NCBI RefSeq assembly: GCF_932276165.1
Contig: NC_064012.1
Span: forward strand, 14,577,501-14,641,500
Length of the DNA: 64,000 nt
Direction of reading: 5' to 3'
Source: Plutella xylostella
Lineage: Eukaryota > Arthropoda > Insecta > Lepidoptera > Plutellidae
The position numbers and the translations under genes were made by a program. Positions 36,701 to 47,385 of the stretch are shown here, piece after piece (positions within the stretch are counted from its first letter, which is position 1; each line of letters opens with the position of its first letter). The notes beneath the pieces were generated by a model. The model saw only the letters and a list, made by a program, of their open reading frames with translations. It searched no databases and was not told where the DNA came from.

Positions 36701-38520
36701 TAGGTAGTAATAACCTAATTATAATTAAGGCTATGTCCAGCGTGAGCCAGTGGGTACTTAGTACTTTTTTAAGACATGTAGTACTACAACAAGGTCGTTT
36801 CTAACAAAGCGTTAAATAGATCGCTCGTTTAGATTTAACCTAAATAGATACAGCCGTTTCAACCATTACAGATAACGTTCAACAAGTTAGACGAGCCAAT
36901 AATAATTAGCAGTTTACGAGTCAATTACTGCATTTCGAAATATAAATCGATCGATTCATGGGAACTTGGTGAACCGTTCGAACCACATAAAATAAATACT
37001 TACTTAATTGACGAATAAAAACCGACATTAGATTTTATATAAGTACTGAAAGGTTTTAAGAAACGAAACTTTAAAAGTACCTAATATTTAAATAAGTGTA
37101 CCTACTCGCAATCACATACTTATCCAAACATGTGTAAAATGTCCTTCGCTCATAATCATTAAAACCTATATTATGTAGTATTCCTGCCGAAATTATACAA
37201 CGGGAAAAACTGGTTTTCCCACCATGGGATGGCGATACACAGAAAATACACCATATATTTAACAAAACTACACAGTATTCAGATGTGTAATTCATGTTTT
37301 ACGTTTGCAAATTATAGAGGGAGAATGAGACCACGAATGCACTCATTCCCAGGACTAAAAACACACGCGAGTCCTCATACCCACAAAGTAGTCAAAGTTA
37401 GGTCATCACATATTTGTAAAGACATGTCATAAATGACATACATAACTTACTTAAATCATTATCAATGACCCTTTCAGAGTATGTATGTACTTACAGGTGT
37501 TGCAAAGGTTTCGGCTTAGTATACCCTTTTTGCATCACCCTGTATATCACTATAGCTGCGCTCGAAGATACGCGGTAGGTTACCTATACATACATACAAT
37601 GATCAGTGACAAAATCCAAAGGCACTTCTTAAAAATAGCCACTTGAAAGTAAAATACTTTTATCAGAATTTCGCAAGCAAGGCAGATGCAAGATTACTTA
37701 GTAAGACCTCTTTTTGATGTCAAGAACCTTTGCAATCTATTGACAACCATTCAAGATACTAAATAAGTACAATCATATCGTTGACAAGTTATGTTATGTT
37801 GTTAATATTATCTTTTAGTAGGTACTTTGGCACAGTGGTTGCCTTATTGCAGTTTGAAATAATTTCATAAATTTTCTCCCGAAGAATTTACGATTACTAC
37901 TCAATAATTAAGAAAGGTAAAACCACCATTACTCACTGTAGCAAATTAGGCAAATTAATGTGCTCGATAATAATTATGTCAGACAGAATTCGATCTAAGC
38001 AATGCGTAGGGTCTAATTTAAGTATTTTATTTACTAGTCGGTGAAAGAAAACAAATGAAACGTTCGCTTGCAGATTAAATACATTTGAAGAACAATCGCT
38101 ATGCAAAGACCTCTAACTACCATTTATCTCGATTCTACCTAATTGAAATACCCAATGGTACCTATTAGAAATGACGTAGCCATTAAGAATTTCACAGTTT
38201 ACCAGCTTTAAGTGCCTCCTATAATCATTATTTGCATAAAATATCAAAACTCATACAACGCTGTTGTCTCCCAAGATATATCGATAAATATGATAAATGT
38301 TTTACCACCACACAGAGAAATTCTCTGAAAATAACTAACTTATCCATTGCTGGCAAAATTATTGGATTATAGCAGCCTCTTATCTGACAGGCACAAGTGG
38401 TAGTTAAACACATACGAAAAGCTTAGTGCAGAGATAACTCACTGGCTTGTCGAACTCATCTCGTTTCTTCACAAGTGGCGTGTCACTGCCGTCACAAATT
38501 TTCACTTTATCCGGTTGCAT
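27763..38520 (-). CDS. Proton-coupled oligopeptide transporter (SLC15/POT family)
   Basis: Plasma-membrane symporter taking up di- and tripeptides with protons, typically at the gut epithelium. Thirteen coding exons: 38443-38520, 36295-36373, 34083-34224, 33630-33716, 33130-33404, 32761-32843, 31496-31660, 31016-31141, 30412-30534, 29277-29605, 28922-29144, 28240-28476 and 27763-27912. The total is 2097 nt, or 698 aa plus TAA. All junctions are GT-AG and all phases close. Start MQPDKVKICDGS. The proton-coupling ExxER motif is E41-F-C-E44-R45, followed by FSYYG. The PTR2 signatures GTGGIKPCVSAFGGDQF (142-158) and FFSLFYFAINAGSL (170-183) are intact. A large extracellular domain spans about 387-570, as in animal PEPT proteins. 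The last helices end in FLFAGLMLLDMMIFTWM, with a short cytoplasmic tail. Length is normal for the family. The closest named insect relatives are Drosophila yin (opt1) and its paralogues; orthology was not resolved. Introns carry several MITEs. Confidence 0.95.
28057..28087 (-). repeat. Dispersed repeat piece shared with 59766
   Basis: The reverse complement of this 31-bp segment (containing GAACAACGCGGACTCGG) matches 59766-59797 with one difference plus boundary drift. It is part of a longer diverged repeat in the transporter intron between exons 12 and 13. Confidence 0.5.
32455..32514. repeat. Short hairpin family, copy 2
   Basis: CATAGAATAACGAGTACTAG on the left and CTTGTTATTCTATGG on the right, as at 14239-14283. 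In the transporter intron between exons 6 and 7. Confidence 0.5.
32548..32605. repeat. Near-perfect 26-bp stem hairpin with 6-nt loop
   Basis: GCTGCTATCCCAATGTTATT(T)GTGCT at 32548-32573 pairs with 32580-32605 across the loop GGGAAC, with one mismatch. The flanks (GTGTGCAG and CTGTTACAC) extend pairing imperfectly. It lies in the transporter intron between exons 6 and 7. It could be a miRNA-like foldback or a small MITE. Confidence 0.55.
33884..34018 (+). repeat. Dispersed repeat fragment (family F, copy 2)
   Basis: GGTCCACCAACCAGCACTAC, then GCCAGCGTGGTGAATTGG, then CCAGTGGGGATGTGATGATG. Same order as 35770-35872. It lies in the transporter intron between exons 3 and 4. Confidence 0.55.
34813..35054. 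mobile_element. MITE family C, full-length copy (~240 bp)
   Basis: Inverted ends GGGCAATGAAAAAGTTCCAC and CTTTTCATTGCCCGTGAGTG, with interior blocks GCTAGTCTTTTCCGTTC and GGTGCTCTGTTAAATGTAC shared with 55944-56178. In the transporter intron between exons 2 and 3. Confidence 0.6.
35158..35524. mobile_element. Inverted-repeat element with 124-bp arms
   Basis: 35158-35281 and 35401-35524 are reverse complements with about two mismatches. They enclose a 119-bp loop rich in TGTG. No ORF. Such low divergence between arms suggests a recent insertion. It lies in the transporter intron between exons 2 and 3. Confidence 0.7.
35770..35872 (+). repeat. Dispersed repeat fragment (family F, copy 3)
   Basis: GTCCACCAACCCGCACTAGG, CCAGCGTGGTGGACTAAGCC, CTTCACTGGAAGGAG, then CAGCAGTGGGGACGTGATG. 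The best-preserved copy in the window. Probably the 3' end of a retroelement. Confidence 0.55.
35937..36060. mobile_element. Diverged MITE related to 58311-58450
   Basis: ACAATGTCTAGTTAATGACT, then TACCTGTGGGATGAAATATA, then TGCTATCACT, mirrored by a looser right arm ending at CCCACAT. An older copy of the family whose clean copy is at 58311. Confidence 0.45.
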
Positions 38521-40024
38521 AGTTCTGCTATCACTCGACGTTTCGTACTGTTAAATAATACTTTATGCCGCGCCAGGTGACAGGTAGTTATCAGATTGTT
38601 ATGTAAAACGTTTGATATCTCAAATGGGACTGAATCACTTGTGTGCTTCATGGCTGCCGACCTCGCGATCAAATGTTTGTTGTCAGCATTAGTTATATGT
38701 TTACTATTTGGGATGACTTGCATGACTTGTTAATTATTTTATTTGATGACCGCACTGTGGTGTGAAACTGAGGTCCAAAAAAATCATCAATTGGTACGTC
38801 GTTAACGATTGGACTTAGAAGGACTACTACTTCATCTGATTATTTTCGAAAAGTGGTGTACGAGTACTACGAGTAATGTGACCCATTTAGAGAATGCTCT
38901 TCTTAGGCACTTACGTCTCAGTTAGATTACTGGTAGCTGTCATGCAAATTATTCTAAGGACCTGTAACATCATTGCCTGCGGAACCGCTGGCGCCTAGAA
39001 CTCTCATGAACTCTGTTGATCGATTATATTGTTGATTATGTTTCCGCCGCACATGGTTGACCCCGCAGACACAGGCGGCGGCGGCGGCAACCTCCTTTTC
39101 TTTGCCCAATGATTGACCCGAATTGCTTGAGCTCGTTCCCAATAGCAAACGGTTTGCTGGTGCTATGCCATCCGCGAGCACAATAGTCACTGGATACAAT
39201 AAAGCGAAGATGTCGGATCATCGTTACTAAGCAAGGTCTTAGCTCCAATAGTAGGAAAGTAAAAGCATAAAAGTAAGAGTGATATAATTGTTGTAAGTAT
39301 CTATTTTACTATCGCCTTATTTGGCAAAAAATATATATTATTATTATGTAGTTCTACATCTTCTTAATCAAGTCCTAAATTCTGTTGAGTTATAGTTGTG
39401 ACTGCTATCGCTAATATAGTTTAATAGGTATTAGGTACCAGTAATTTGTTTTACTTATCGCCACAAAACCATGAAAAATCGTTAAAATTTGCGATAATGC
39501 AAAATGGTGCTGTCTATGTTTTGCATAGTTAAGTGACTACTTATACTGTATATGATAAATATAATAATATGAATGTATTACTTAAATGTTATTTCGTATA
39601 GAATGAAAACAGTCTTGAAAAAAGTCTTGAAGATAAGGTAAAAGTACCTACTTATATGTATTTTAAACTCAGGTAGACTAGAACATACTATAGCTGTTCT
39701 AGACTTCTAGTTATTAGATAATTAACTTTTTCAGGTTCAGTTGTTCCCAACTACATAAACTAGCGAACTGAAAATGTGTGTACAAAATTACAACAACAAA
39801 CTAAGTAACCATTTAATAAAATTACACTGACCGAAAAAATATTCCTAAAAACGGAAACTGGTAGATAATAATAGCTTTAAATTATACTGGTTAAATAATA
39901 AAACTTTGTTCATTTCGTAGGTACTAGTATTACATGAACACTATTACTGTCTTCTACGTGGTAAGTACCTATATCTACGAGTGACAAATAAAATAATGAT
40001 TATGTTTATTACAGGTAGCTACTG
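38521..40024. other. Region upstream of the transporter's first exon
   Basis: Probably contains the proximal promoter of the transporter, but no well-placed TATA box stands out. 39050-39090 is a short GGCGGCGGCGGCGGC run. No supported ORF. Confidence 0.4.
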
Positions 40025-42814
40025 CTGCGGAAAGACTTTGGGGAACAAAAAATTGAAGATTATACCCTGCTATACTCGGGACAGGAAGAGAAACACGAAT
40101 ACGGTGTTGGTATCCTGCTCACCAGAAATGCCCGAAACAGTCTGCTTGGCTGGAAACCGGTGTCGGACAGAATAATCACAGCACGCTTCAAGTCCAAAGT
40201 GAGAAATATCACAGTAGTACAATGTTACGCGCCTACTAACGCAGCGAAACTGGACAAGAAGGAAGCGTTCTATGATCAACTCTCGCAAGCATTGCGAACT
40301 ATTCCGAAAGGCGATATCGTGATTTGCATGGGCGACTATAACGCGCAGATTGGGGACGACAATCACAACATAGAGTCGTGGGTAGGGAAGCATGCGTTAG
40401 GAACACGAACGGAAAATGGCAACATGCTCGTAGACTTCTGCTGTGAATTTGATTTGGTGATTGGAGGATCGATATTTCCACATAAAGACTGCCATAAGGT
40501 ATCCTGGGTCTCTCCTGATAGACGTACTGAAAATCAAATAGATCACGTCATGATAAGTAGGAAATGGCGACACTCTTTATTAGATGTCCGCAACCGAAGA
40601 GGAGCAGACGTAAACAGTGACCACCATCTCATAGTGGCAAAAATCCGCCTGAAGATAGCAAAGGTGCAGAGTAAGACAACCACAATATCTCGGCGTTTCG
40701 ATGTTTCCAAACTAGAGAATCCTGACAGGAAGCATGAATTTAGTGTGGAATTACACAACCAGTACCACACGCAGAGGGTTGAAGAAGCTTCAGTGGAGGA
40801 ACAGTGGAGCGCTGTTAAAGGTGTACTGCTCAATTGCTGCGAAATGTTCTTAGGCCACAGTAACCCGCAGAAGAAGGAATGGATATCCGCTGAAACATGG
40901 AATAAAATATTACACCGAAAATCCATCAAAGAGAAACTTAATGCGGAAAACGACCAGAACATCAAAGAGATCCTTGCCTATGAATATTTTGTATGTGAAA
41001 GCGACATAAAGCGCAGTGCTAAGAGGGACAAACGAGTGAGAGCTGCATCGATAGCCCGAAGAGCGGAACTGGCGGCGCACGCAGGACACACCAGAGAGCT
41101 GTACCGTGCCGGAAGAGAGCTTTGCAATAAACCACCGACAACGCGGCCAGTAGTAGACAAAGCAGGAAAGGTGCTCACTACGCTGGAAGAACAATTGCGC
41201 AGATGGCATGAGCACTTCAACGAGGTCTTCCACACTCTGGACAATGAAGCCGCAGCAGAGGCTGACAGCGATGTCGACCTAGAATGTGATGTTCTAGACA
41301 TCAAAGTTGATCCTCCGGACAAGGCTGAAATTGCACGTGCCATCAATGGCCTAAAGTGTGGTAAAGCTCCTGGAAATGATGGCATCCCAGTGGAAGCATT
41401 AAAGGCAAACGCGGACGTAACAGCTGATATACTGTTGCCCCTGATGACAGCGGTCTGGGAAACGGGCCAAATACCTGACAGCTGGAAGGAGGGCATTATA
41501 ATTAAGCTACCGAAGAAAGGTGACCTGTCCCAATGCTCCAACTGGCGAGGAATCAACCTGTTGCCGGTGTGCTCCAAGATTCTGAGCAAAGTCCTGCTAG
41601 ACAGAATGAGAAGCGCAGTTGACTACACGCTGAGGGACGAACAGAGTGGATTCAGAGCGGGGCGATCTTGCACCGACCAGATCAACGTACTGCGAGTGAT
41701 TCTGGAGCAGTGCAATGAAATGCGGAAAGAACTCTATACTCTGTTCGTAGACTTCGAAAAAGCTTTCGATCGGGTGAAATGGTCTAGCATTTGGCGAATC
41801 CTTAGGCGAAGAGGTATACCGGCCAAGGTTATACAAATAATCAAATGCCTTTATGAGGGTTCCTCTTGCCGAGTGATGCACAAAGGCCAACTAACAGAAC
41901 CGATAACAGTCACTGCCGGAGTCAAACAGGGCTGTTTGCTGTCCCCCCTTCTCTTTCTTGTAGTCTTGGATGACGTGATGCGCAGAGTGAGTAGTAAAGA
42001 AGAGAGGGGACTACAATGGTTGCAGGATAAGACCCTCGAAGACATAGACTTCGCCGACGATCTCTGCTTACTCGCGACGTCTCGTGACGATCTTCAGTCC
42101 AAGACCGATGACCTCGCAAACGTTGCTGCTGAGGAAGGCCTGCGCATCAACTGTAGCAAGACCAAAGATATGCGCCTAAATACCTCCGATTCAGCCCCCA
42201 TACGTGTGAACGGCGACGTTGTCGAACAAGTGCAGCGTTTTACCTACCTGGGGAGCGTCGTGGACCCACTGGGCGGAGCGGAGGCGGATGTAGAAGCACG
42301 CATCAACAAAGCCCGAGCTGCATATGCGCAACTGAAGCCTGTTTGGACGTCTCGCATCATCACTCGGCGTACCAAGATCAGAGTTTTTAACTCCAATGTC
42401 AAGTCAGTCCTCCTGTACGGGTGCGAGACATGGCTCGTTAAGAATGAAGTAACCAGTAGACTTCAGGTGTTCGTGAACAAATGTCTGAGGCGCATACTGG
42501 GGATCTACTGGCCACGAACCATATCTAACGCAAGACTGTGGGAGATGACTGACCAGACACCCATTGACAAGGAGATCCTACTCAGGAAATGGCGCTGGAT
42601 TGGGCATGTGCTGCGGAGACCAGACAATCACCTGTCCAAACAAGGGTTGAAATGGCAAACGAAGGGGAAGAGAAGGCCGGGCCGCCCTCGTACCACCTGG
42701 AGGCGGTCAGTTGAAAAGGAGGCTGCATCAACTGGTCTCGGCTGGGACGACCTGGAAGCGGCCGCGCAGGATCGGGAGAAGTGGAAATCCTTTCTTCGAG
42801 CCCTATGTCCCTGA
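40025..42814 (+). CDS. LINE ORF: endonuclease (partial) and reverse transcriptase
   Basis: An uninterrupted frame of about 930 codons from the truncation point to TGA at 42812-42814. Order: endonuclease part with ICMGDYNAQIG and NSDHHLIVAKIRL (the catalytic SDH); a linker; RT with GKAPGNDGIPVEALKA, WRGINLLPVCSKILSK, EQSGFRAGRSCTDQI, LFVDFEKAFDRVKW, AGVKQGCLLSPLLF and the catalytic FADD (DIDFADDLCLLA); then LLYGCETWLV, RKWRWIGHVLRRPDN and GRPRTTWRRSVEKEA. The N-terminal endonuclease residues (the Asn and Glu sites) are missing because of truncation, so self-mobilisation is not expected. The lack of any stop or frameshift in 2.8 kb shows recent insertion. Proteins of this type are often mislabelled craniofacial development protein 2-like in insect annotations. 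Confidence 0.85.
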   Translation: MRKDFGEQKIEDYTLLYSGQEEKHEYGVGILLTRNARNSLLGWKPVSDRIITARFKSKVRNITVVQCYAPTNAAKLDKKEAFYDQLSQALRTIPKGDIVICMGDYNAQIGDDNHNIESWVGKHALGTRTENGNMLVDFCCEFDLVIGGSIFPHKDCHKVSWVSPDRRTENQIDHVMISRKWRHSLLDVRNRRGADVNSDHHLIVAKIRLKIAKVQSKTTTISRRFDVSKLENPDRKHEFSVELHNQYHTQRVEEASVEEQWSAVKGVLLNCCEMFLGHSNPQKKEWISAETWNKILHRKSIKEKLNAENDQNIKEILAYEYFVCESDIKRSAKRDKRVRAASIARRAELAAHAGHTRELYRAGRELCNKPPTTRPVVDKAGKVLTTLEEQLRRWHEHFNEVFHTLDNEAAAEADSDVDLECDVLDIKVDPPDKAEIARAINGLKCGKAPGNDGIPVEALKANADVTADILLPLMTAVWETGQIPDSWKEGIIIKLPKKGDLSQCSNWRGINLLPVCSKILSKVLLDRMRSAVDYTLRDEQSGFRAGRSCTDQINVLRVILEQCNEMRKELYTLFVDFEKAFDRVKWSSIWRILRRRGIPAKVIQIIKCLYEGSSCRVMHKGQLTEPITVTAGVKQGCLLSPLLFLVVLDDVMRRVSSKEERGLQWLQDKTLEDIDFADDLCLLATSRDDLQSKTDDLANVAAEEGLRINCSKTKDMRLNTSDSAPIRVNGDVVEQVQRFTYLGSVVDPLGGAEADVEARINKARAAYAQLKPVWTSRIITRRTKIRVFNSNVKSVLLYGCETWLVKNEVTSRLQVFVNKCLRRILGIYWPRTISNARLWEMTDQTPIDKEILLRKWRWIGHVLRRPDNHLSKQGLKWQTKGKRRPGRPRTTWRRSVEKEAASTGLGWDDLEAAAQDREKWKSFLRALCP

Positions 42815-42854
42815 TGAGGGATAAGAGGATTTCATCATCATCATCATCATCACT
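40025..42854 (+). mobile_element. LINE (RTE-like), 5'-truncated, with TCA-repeat tail
   Basis: Non-LTR retrotransposon covering the endonuclease C-terminal part, reverse transcriptase and C-terminal domain in one frame, then an (ATC)n tail of about eight units ending near 42854. The heptamer GCTACTG occurs at 40018-40024 and 42855-42861 and fits a target-site duplication, which would place the 5' truncation exactly at 40025. It lies between the proximal transporter exon 1 and its putative distal first exon. The clade assignment is from general protein features only. Confidence 0.85.
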
Positions 42855-42983
42855 GCTACTGGCATCTATTGTTTTAAGAAACAGTAGCAGAATATAATAA
42901 AGTTTAGTACTTACTTAAGTATTCTTTGTTTAAAACAACTGCCGAATTGCTGCACTAATCTTTACAGATTTTTACTGATAACA

Positions 42984-43107
42984 GGAAGGTTACTCTATAT
43001 GACAAAAAACGACGTTTCGGAGCGGTTGCTGCGCGGCCATGACTCTTATCTCGCCGATTGCACGACAGCTCTCGTTCGTTCGTTATTCGTCAGTATAGAG
43101 TAACCCA
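42984..43107. mobile_element. MITE family B, copy 3
   Basis: Ends GGAAGGTTACTCTATATGAC and GTCAGTATAGAGTAACCC, interior GCCGATTGCACGACAGCTC. The cleanest inverted ends of the three copies. Confidence 0.65.
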
Positions 43108-44164
43108 CAGAGTCAACATTTTTTTCTTATGATTGCTAACAAACTTTTGGAGTTCGTTTATTTGGGTAATCTTTCAGTAAACTCTTTCTACAACTATAAC
43201 ATACTACATAACCTGTCCAATTTTATAATACTATCGGGAAGGCGTGTAGATATCTAATGGAAATTTAAACCTTTTCAGCCTGCGGAAAAAAATACTTTCT
43301 ACTTTACTTTTACGATAAAGTACTTATACAACAACTACTAAGAACGCCTATTTTGTCGCATCGACGGACGTACACCCAAGTTATCCTATAAAAAGGTTCC
43401 GTAGTTAACTGTTGAGACAAAAAAACTACAATGATAAATCCGATGCGATGTGATGTCCAACAAATGAATGTAAGTACACGTTTAACGTTCCTAAGTACTA
43501 TGATCTGATGATTTCAATTAATGACGAGTACAATGAGATTGAATAGTTCCGTAAGTACCTACATTAATTTAATGGGATTCCCCATTAGCGAATGTGGCGC
43601 TGTCAATTTGCTCAATATCTATGGGGTTTTATTTAATAGAGTAAACCATGATTATCCTCTATCATACTCAAACTTCCAGTCGCAACTATACCTACCTACT
43701 ATTATAGCTATCGTAGTCAAAACTATAATTTAGATTTTTTCATAGTGTCCAAACATGGAATTTTTTTACATAGGTTCTATTTGATCTTTTCCACAATCTA
43801 GTATGTCACAAAGAATTAAGTACAAGTACTATGATTTCGTCATAGTTATAATCATAAGTTTAATTTACTTATATGAACTTATGTTAATGTTAATACCTCG
43901 AGGTACCCTACTTAGGTACCCCAGATTTGCGAATACTTGGCACGTACTTGACCGGATTTCGTTACATAACTTGGACAGTCATACATATATAGTACCTATG
44001 TATATTGGTAGGTATACATAAACAATAAACAACACAGATTTGATTGCGTATTCTTGGCGTGATATAATCTGGTCCACGTTTTATGCAATGAAATGACTGT
44101 CTTTAGCTTGTCTTGCATTTTTATTATGTGCTATACTTACTTATATCAAGCCGTGGTAACAAGT
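43108..44164. other. AT-rich stretch without recognised genes
   Basis: Small plus-strand frames at 43521-43733 and 43803-44021 lack codon bias or splice context. Nothing structured was seen. Confidence 0.45.
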
Positions 44165-44346
44165 GAGAGATATTAAAAAAAAAAAAAAAATTCCATAGTA
44201 AATGTCACGTGACCAACAAAGTTTCTATGGAAAATGTTTTTTTTTTTTCACGTATTTTCAAATTCTGATTTCAGATTCGGGCTTAGATATAACATGCTAC
44301 ACATGTAGGTTTCGGCTTAGTATACCCTTTTTGCAACACCCTGTAT
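44165..44346. mobile_element. MITE family D, copy 1
   Basis: A(15)-rich edge, a small palindrome TTCCATAG...CTATGGAA, then TTCGGGCTTAGATATAACAT, CACATGTAGGTTTCGGCTTA and CAACACCCTGTATA. The same order is at 50755-50905. Shorter relatives of the GGTTTCGGCTTAGTATACCC end occur near 32640 (minus), 37508 and 44395. Confidence 0.5.
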
Positions 44347-46103
44347 AATGGTACTTATACAGGTTGATGCAAAAGTGGTAAGTACACTAACTATTACTAA
44401 GCCGAAAGGGGTTGACTCAGGGAGTCATTCTGATTTTTTTTAGAGAACAAAAGTTTTTCAGAATGAAAAACTGAACCCTCATTCCGCTTATTACTTAAGT
44501 ATACCACTTTGGGTTGACACACTCATCATTCTAAACACCTTTTATTTGACATTAACAAACTGATTCATAGAAATGAAGATATATTTCTCAGCTTATGAGA
44601 AGGCCGTCAAAGTTAATCATCGATTAAGAATTAAATGTTTATTATCAAAATAATAATAGCGGCGCGTGCCGCGATAATAGATTGTTTGTAAACTTCGCGA
44701 GTCAGAAGTTGGCGCCAAAACCAGGCCAAGTACAACCTGTCTGTCCGTTGCCGGTCCATCAGTTTATGTAGATTTTTGCATTCAGGTATAAGGCTAATTG
44801 AGTAATAAAAAGAATACTTTATTTTGTCAACAAAGTCTGGAAAAATTTGGTTTGTTACAATAAAATGTCATCGGTGTGGACAAAAACAGGAATTACTGGA
44901 TTATATTTTTATAAGTATTTAAAGGTTACAAAGTTATGTATCCTCACACAGTGTTTTAGCTTAGCGAAAAATATGGCACGATACCGAACCAATGTCGCTA
45001 AAAACATTAGATATTGCACTTGATTTAATTCTTTTAACACTCTCATATAAATCAAAGACATTTGGAAACAAGCATACCTCCTCATGCATTTAGGGAAAAA
45101 TCTAAAAACTTGCTAATTAAGTAGGTACTAAGTACTTAAATCTTTTTAGTAATTAACTGTAGTCTGTACTGTAAACAATCCGCACATTTAACTTTTCCAG
45201 CTATACCTACTAAAGATGATCAGAGTAAAAGTTCAATGAATTTTCGTGTCTGTTCGATTATACTCATAAATAACTAAATAACTCAAAGATTGATCAGTCA
45301 ACGCTTGCGCTTCAACAAATGAAGTATTTATTGTCGCATTAGGAATGCCGAGTTGTCCTGAATGCCGCATCTCAACTGCGGCTGCGTTGGGTAAAAACAT
45401 GCACCTTCATGCAGTCTTGACCATGACCATGGGCTGGGCTGGTCTATGTAACTTACTTACTACTAGTTCACAACTTTACTAGGTATCTAATTACTTATAC
45501 ATTATTTAGATATTTAACCAGAATCCAGTACAAACTTATGTACAATCTCATACATATCTTCATGTTTATTTATATTAATTAGCGGTGTTAAAGTCAATAT
45601 ACAAACAGAGGTAATGTTCAAAAAACAGATGTTGTCTTGGTCGGTAAACGTTTCTTTGATTTAAAATAAAGTTTAGTTGTAGCTTAGTATCTTATCATAA
45701 CTCAATAAAAACTATATGAGTTCCTATGTATACGTCGATCTTATTCGTCGAGCACATTTTATTATGTACGTAAGAAATAAGTAGGTGCATTTATTCTAGG
45801 ATCAGCGATAATCTAATTTGATACGTTTACCTATTAGACATTAGTGTGGATCTGTGGATACAATCACGATCTCTCCCTCACAGACAGCTGAATATAAGAT
45901 GATGTTTTAAGATTGCATTTTAAACCCATTATTTACCTTCACACCGACATAACAATAAAAGCCGCATTTAAAGTACGTTTTAAACGTTTCTTACGCGCAA
46001 AAACTTATCATTAATTCGCACATAAAACAAAACCCACTCAGTGAGTACATTCGCAATTAAAGCGTCGGTAATGTCGTTACGCATTAAAGAGAAACAAGCA
46101 TAC
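44347..46103. other. AT-rich stretch without recognised genes
   Basis: One locally GC-rich patch near 44660-44760 (GCGGCGCGTGCCGCG) with no ORF. Otherwise AT-rich, with no splice-flanked coding segment seen on either strand. Confidence 0.45.
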
Positions 46104-46139
46104 CTGGATGGCCCCCTCCACAGTGTTCAAGACGACCAT
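46104..46139 (-). CDS. Putative alternative first coding exon of the peptide transporter
   Basis: The minus strand reads MVVLNTVEGAIQ in 12 codons from an ATG in good context (GTGAAAATGG), ending CAG|GTATGC, a consensus donor in phase 0. The transporter's second exon (36373 down) begins in phase 0 with KLPYPKSVLF, so the two join in frame exactly as the proximal first exon does. No other minus-strand coding exon with a phase-0 acceptor lies between. This would give an isoform with a different cytosolic N-terminus driven by a promoter about 7.6 kb upstream. Inference; not proven by sequence alone. Confidence 0.55.
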
Positions 46140-46345
46140 TTTCACGGGTATTTTTACACTTTGTTTATTTGGAGAGATCGCGTGGTGGCGTGTCGTGTAG
46201 CATGCCGCGCGGTGTGCGCGCCGGCGGTCTGGCCCACTGTGCGCGGCCGCTGGTGCCTCTGTCTGTGTCTCTGATGCTCTGACGCAATCACGACGGTCGC
46301 GGTATCGCGCGGGCGCCTCTCGTCTGATGCTGTTGAGGTAGCCGG
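46140..46345 (-). promoter_or_regulatory. CpG-rich leader/promoter block above the distal first exon
   Basis: 46180-46345 is strikingly GC- and CpG-rich (CCGCGCGGTGTGCGCGCC, GCGGTATCGCGCGGGCGCC) in an AT-rich region and directly precedes the ATG at 46139 on the minus strand. This fits a 5' UTR and TATA-less promoter. The TSS cannot be placed. Confidence 0.45.
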
Positions 46346-46439
46346 TAAATGTTGTGGTACGAGTATGTTGGGAATTCTGTTCTGGATACGTTCTTCTTTA
46401 TGTGCTTAGAATTTTCAAGAACAGACGTTTATTATACGT

Positions 46440-46600
46440 TTTGGAATGGTTGATCTACCTTCAGAGCTTCAGAGAGACCACCATCCTGTCCAGTGGCCAC
46501 ATTCCTTTGCTCTATGGAAAGCGTTTTGGCGGAACTTCCAACTTGGTAAAGGCCTATGTCCAACAGGTGATGAAAGTCCTAGGTCGATGATGAGTATCGG
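46440..46600 (+). repeat. Degraded LINE-tail-like repeat
   Basis: Reads KAFWRNFQLGKGLCPTGDES followed by a GATGATGAG end. The AAAGGCCTATGTCCAACAGG string matches the conserved 3' ends of the LINE tails at 61317 and 48386. No intact gene. Confidence 0.45.
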
Positions 46601-47015
46601 TATGCTACACTGCTCAAAATGTATGTGAAGTGAACGGATGATTACAAGATCAGTGAGGAACAGCCCGTTGTCAGCGGGCACTTCTCTCTTAATTACTTTA
46701 ATCTTTGTCCGTCCCATTGAGTTACGAGAGTGATGGAACAGAGAGTGCTCTTGTGTACTGAGCTGACATTTCACCAGGCACGTAATACTGTTGGGCAGTT
46801 ATCGTTATCAATAAGACTGGCCACCGTGGAAGTATGCTACGTAGGAGGTAATTAATTAATGATGGGCCCTAAGTCATATTATTTCTTACGTGACCTACCG
46901 AAGACGGTAACAAGTATATAGTATTATAAAATTAAACTTAAATGACTATAAAGATTTATTTCACCTAAGATTGGGATATAATAAACCATGATTCCTGATT
47001 CCTGTTGGACGTGTC

Positions 47016-47385
47016 CACGTGTCCATGAAAGAGGACACGCTGGACTATGCTTGGAGTCTCTCTGAAAGATCGCATCCGGAACGAAGTAATCCGACAGAGA
47101 ACTAAAGTCACCGACATCGACATAGCTCACCGAGTTAGTAAGCTTAAGTGGCAGTGGGCTGGTCACATCTGTCGAAGAACCGATGACCGATGAGGTAAAC
47201 AAACGTGCTCTAGAGTGGAGGCCGCGACTAGGCAAACTAGTGTGGGACGCCCTCCGGCTAGATGGGGTGACGACTTGCGAAAGGTGGCTGGTTATGATTG
47301 GATGCGGAAAGAGGAAGAGGAAGAGGCCTACATCCAGCTGTGGACTACTATAGGCTGATGATAATGATGATGATGATGTGTCCAT
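47016..47385 (+). mobile_element. LINE C-terminal fragment with (GATGAT)n tail
   Basis: Reads LGVSLKDRIRNEVIRQRTKV, VSKLKWQWAGHICRRTDD, a stop/frameshift, then VGRPPARWGDDLRKVAGYDW and a tail TGATGATAATGATGATGATG. This is the typical end of an arthropod RTE-like reverse transcriptase. 5'-truncated at about 47016 and inactivated. Confidence 0.75.

Noticed and set aside
40543..42119. Long minus-strand frames (97-203 codons) opposite the LINE
   Set aside because: They are antisense to a continuous reverse-transcriptase frame with all catalytic motifs.
46041..46274. 77-codon plus-strand frame in the CpG-rich block
   Set aside because: Lacks splice context. The minus-strand exon with consensus donor and good ATG context explains the local composition better.
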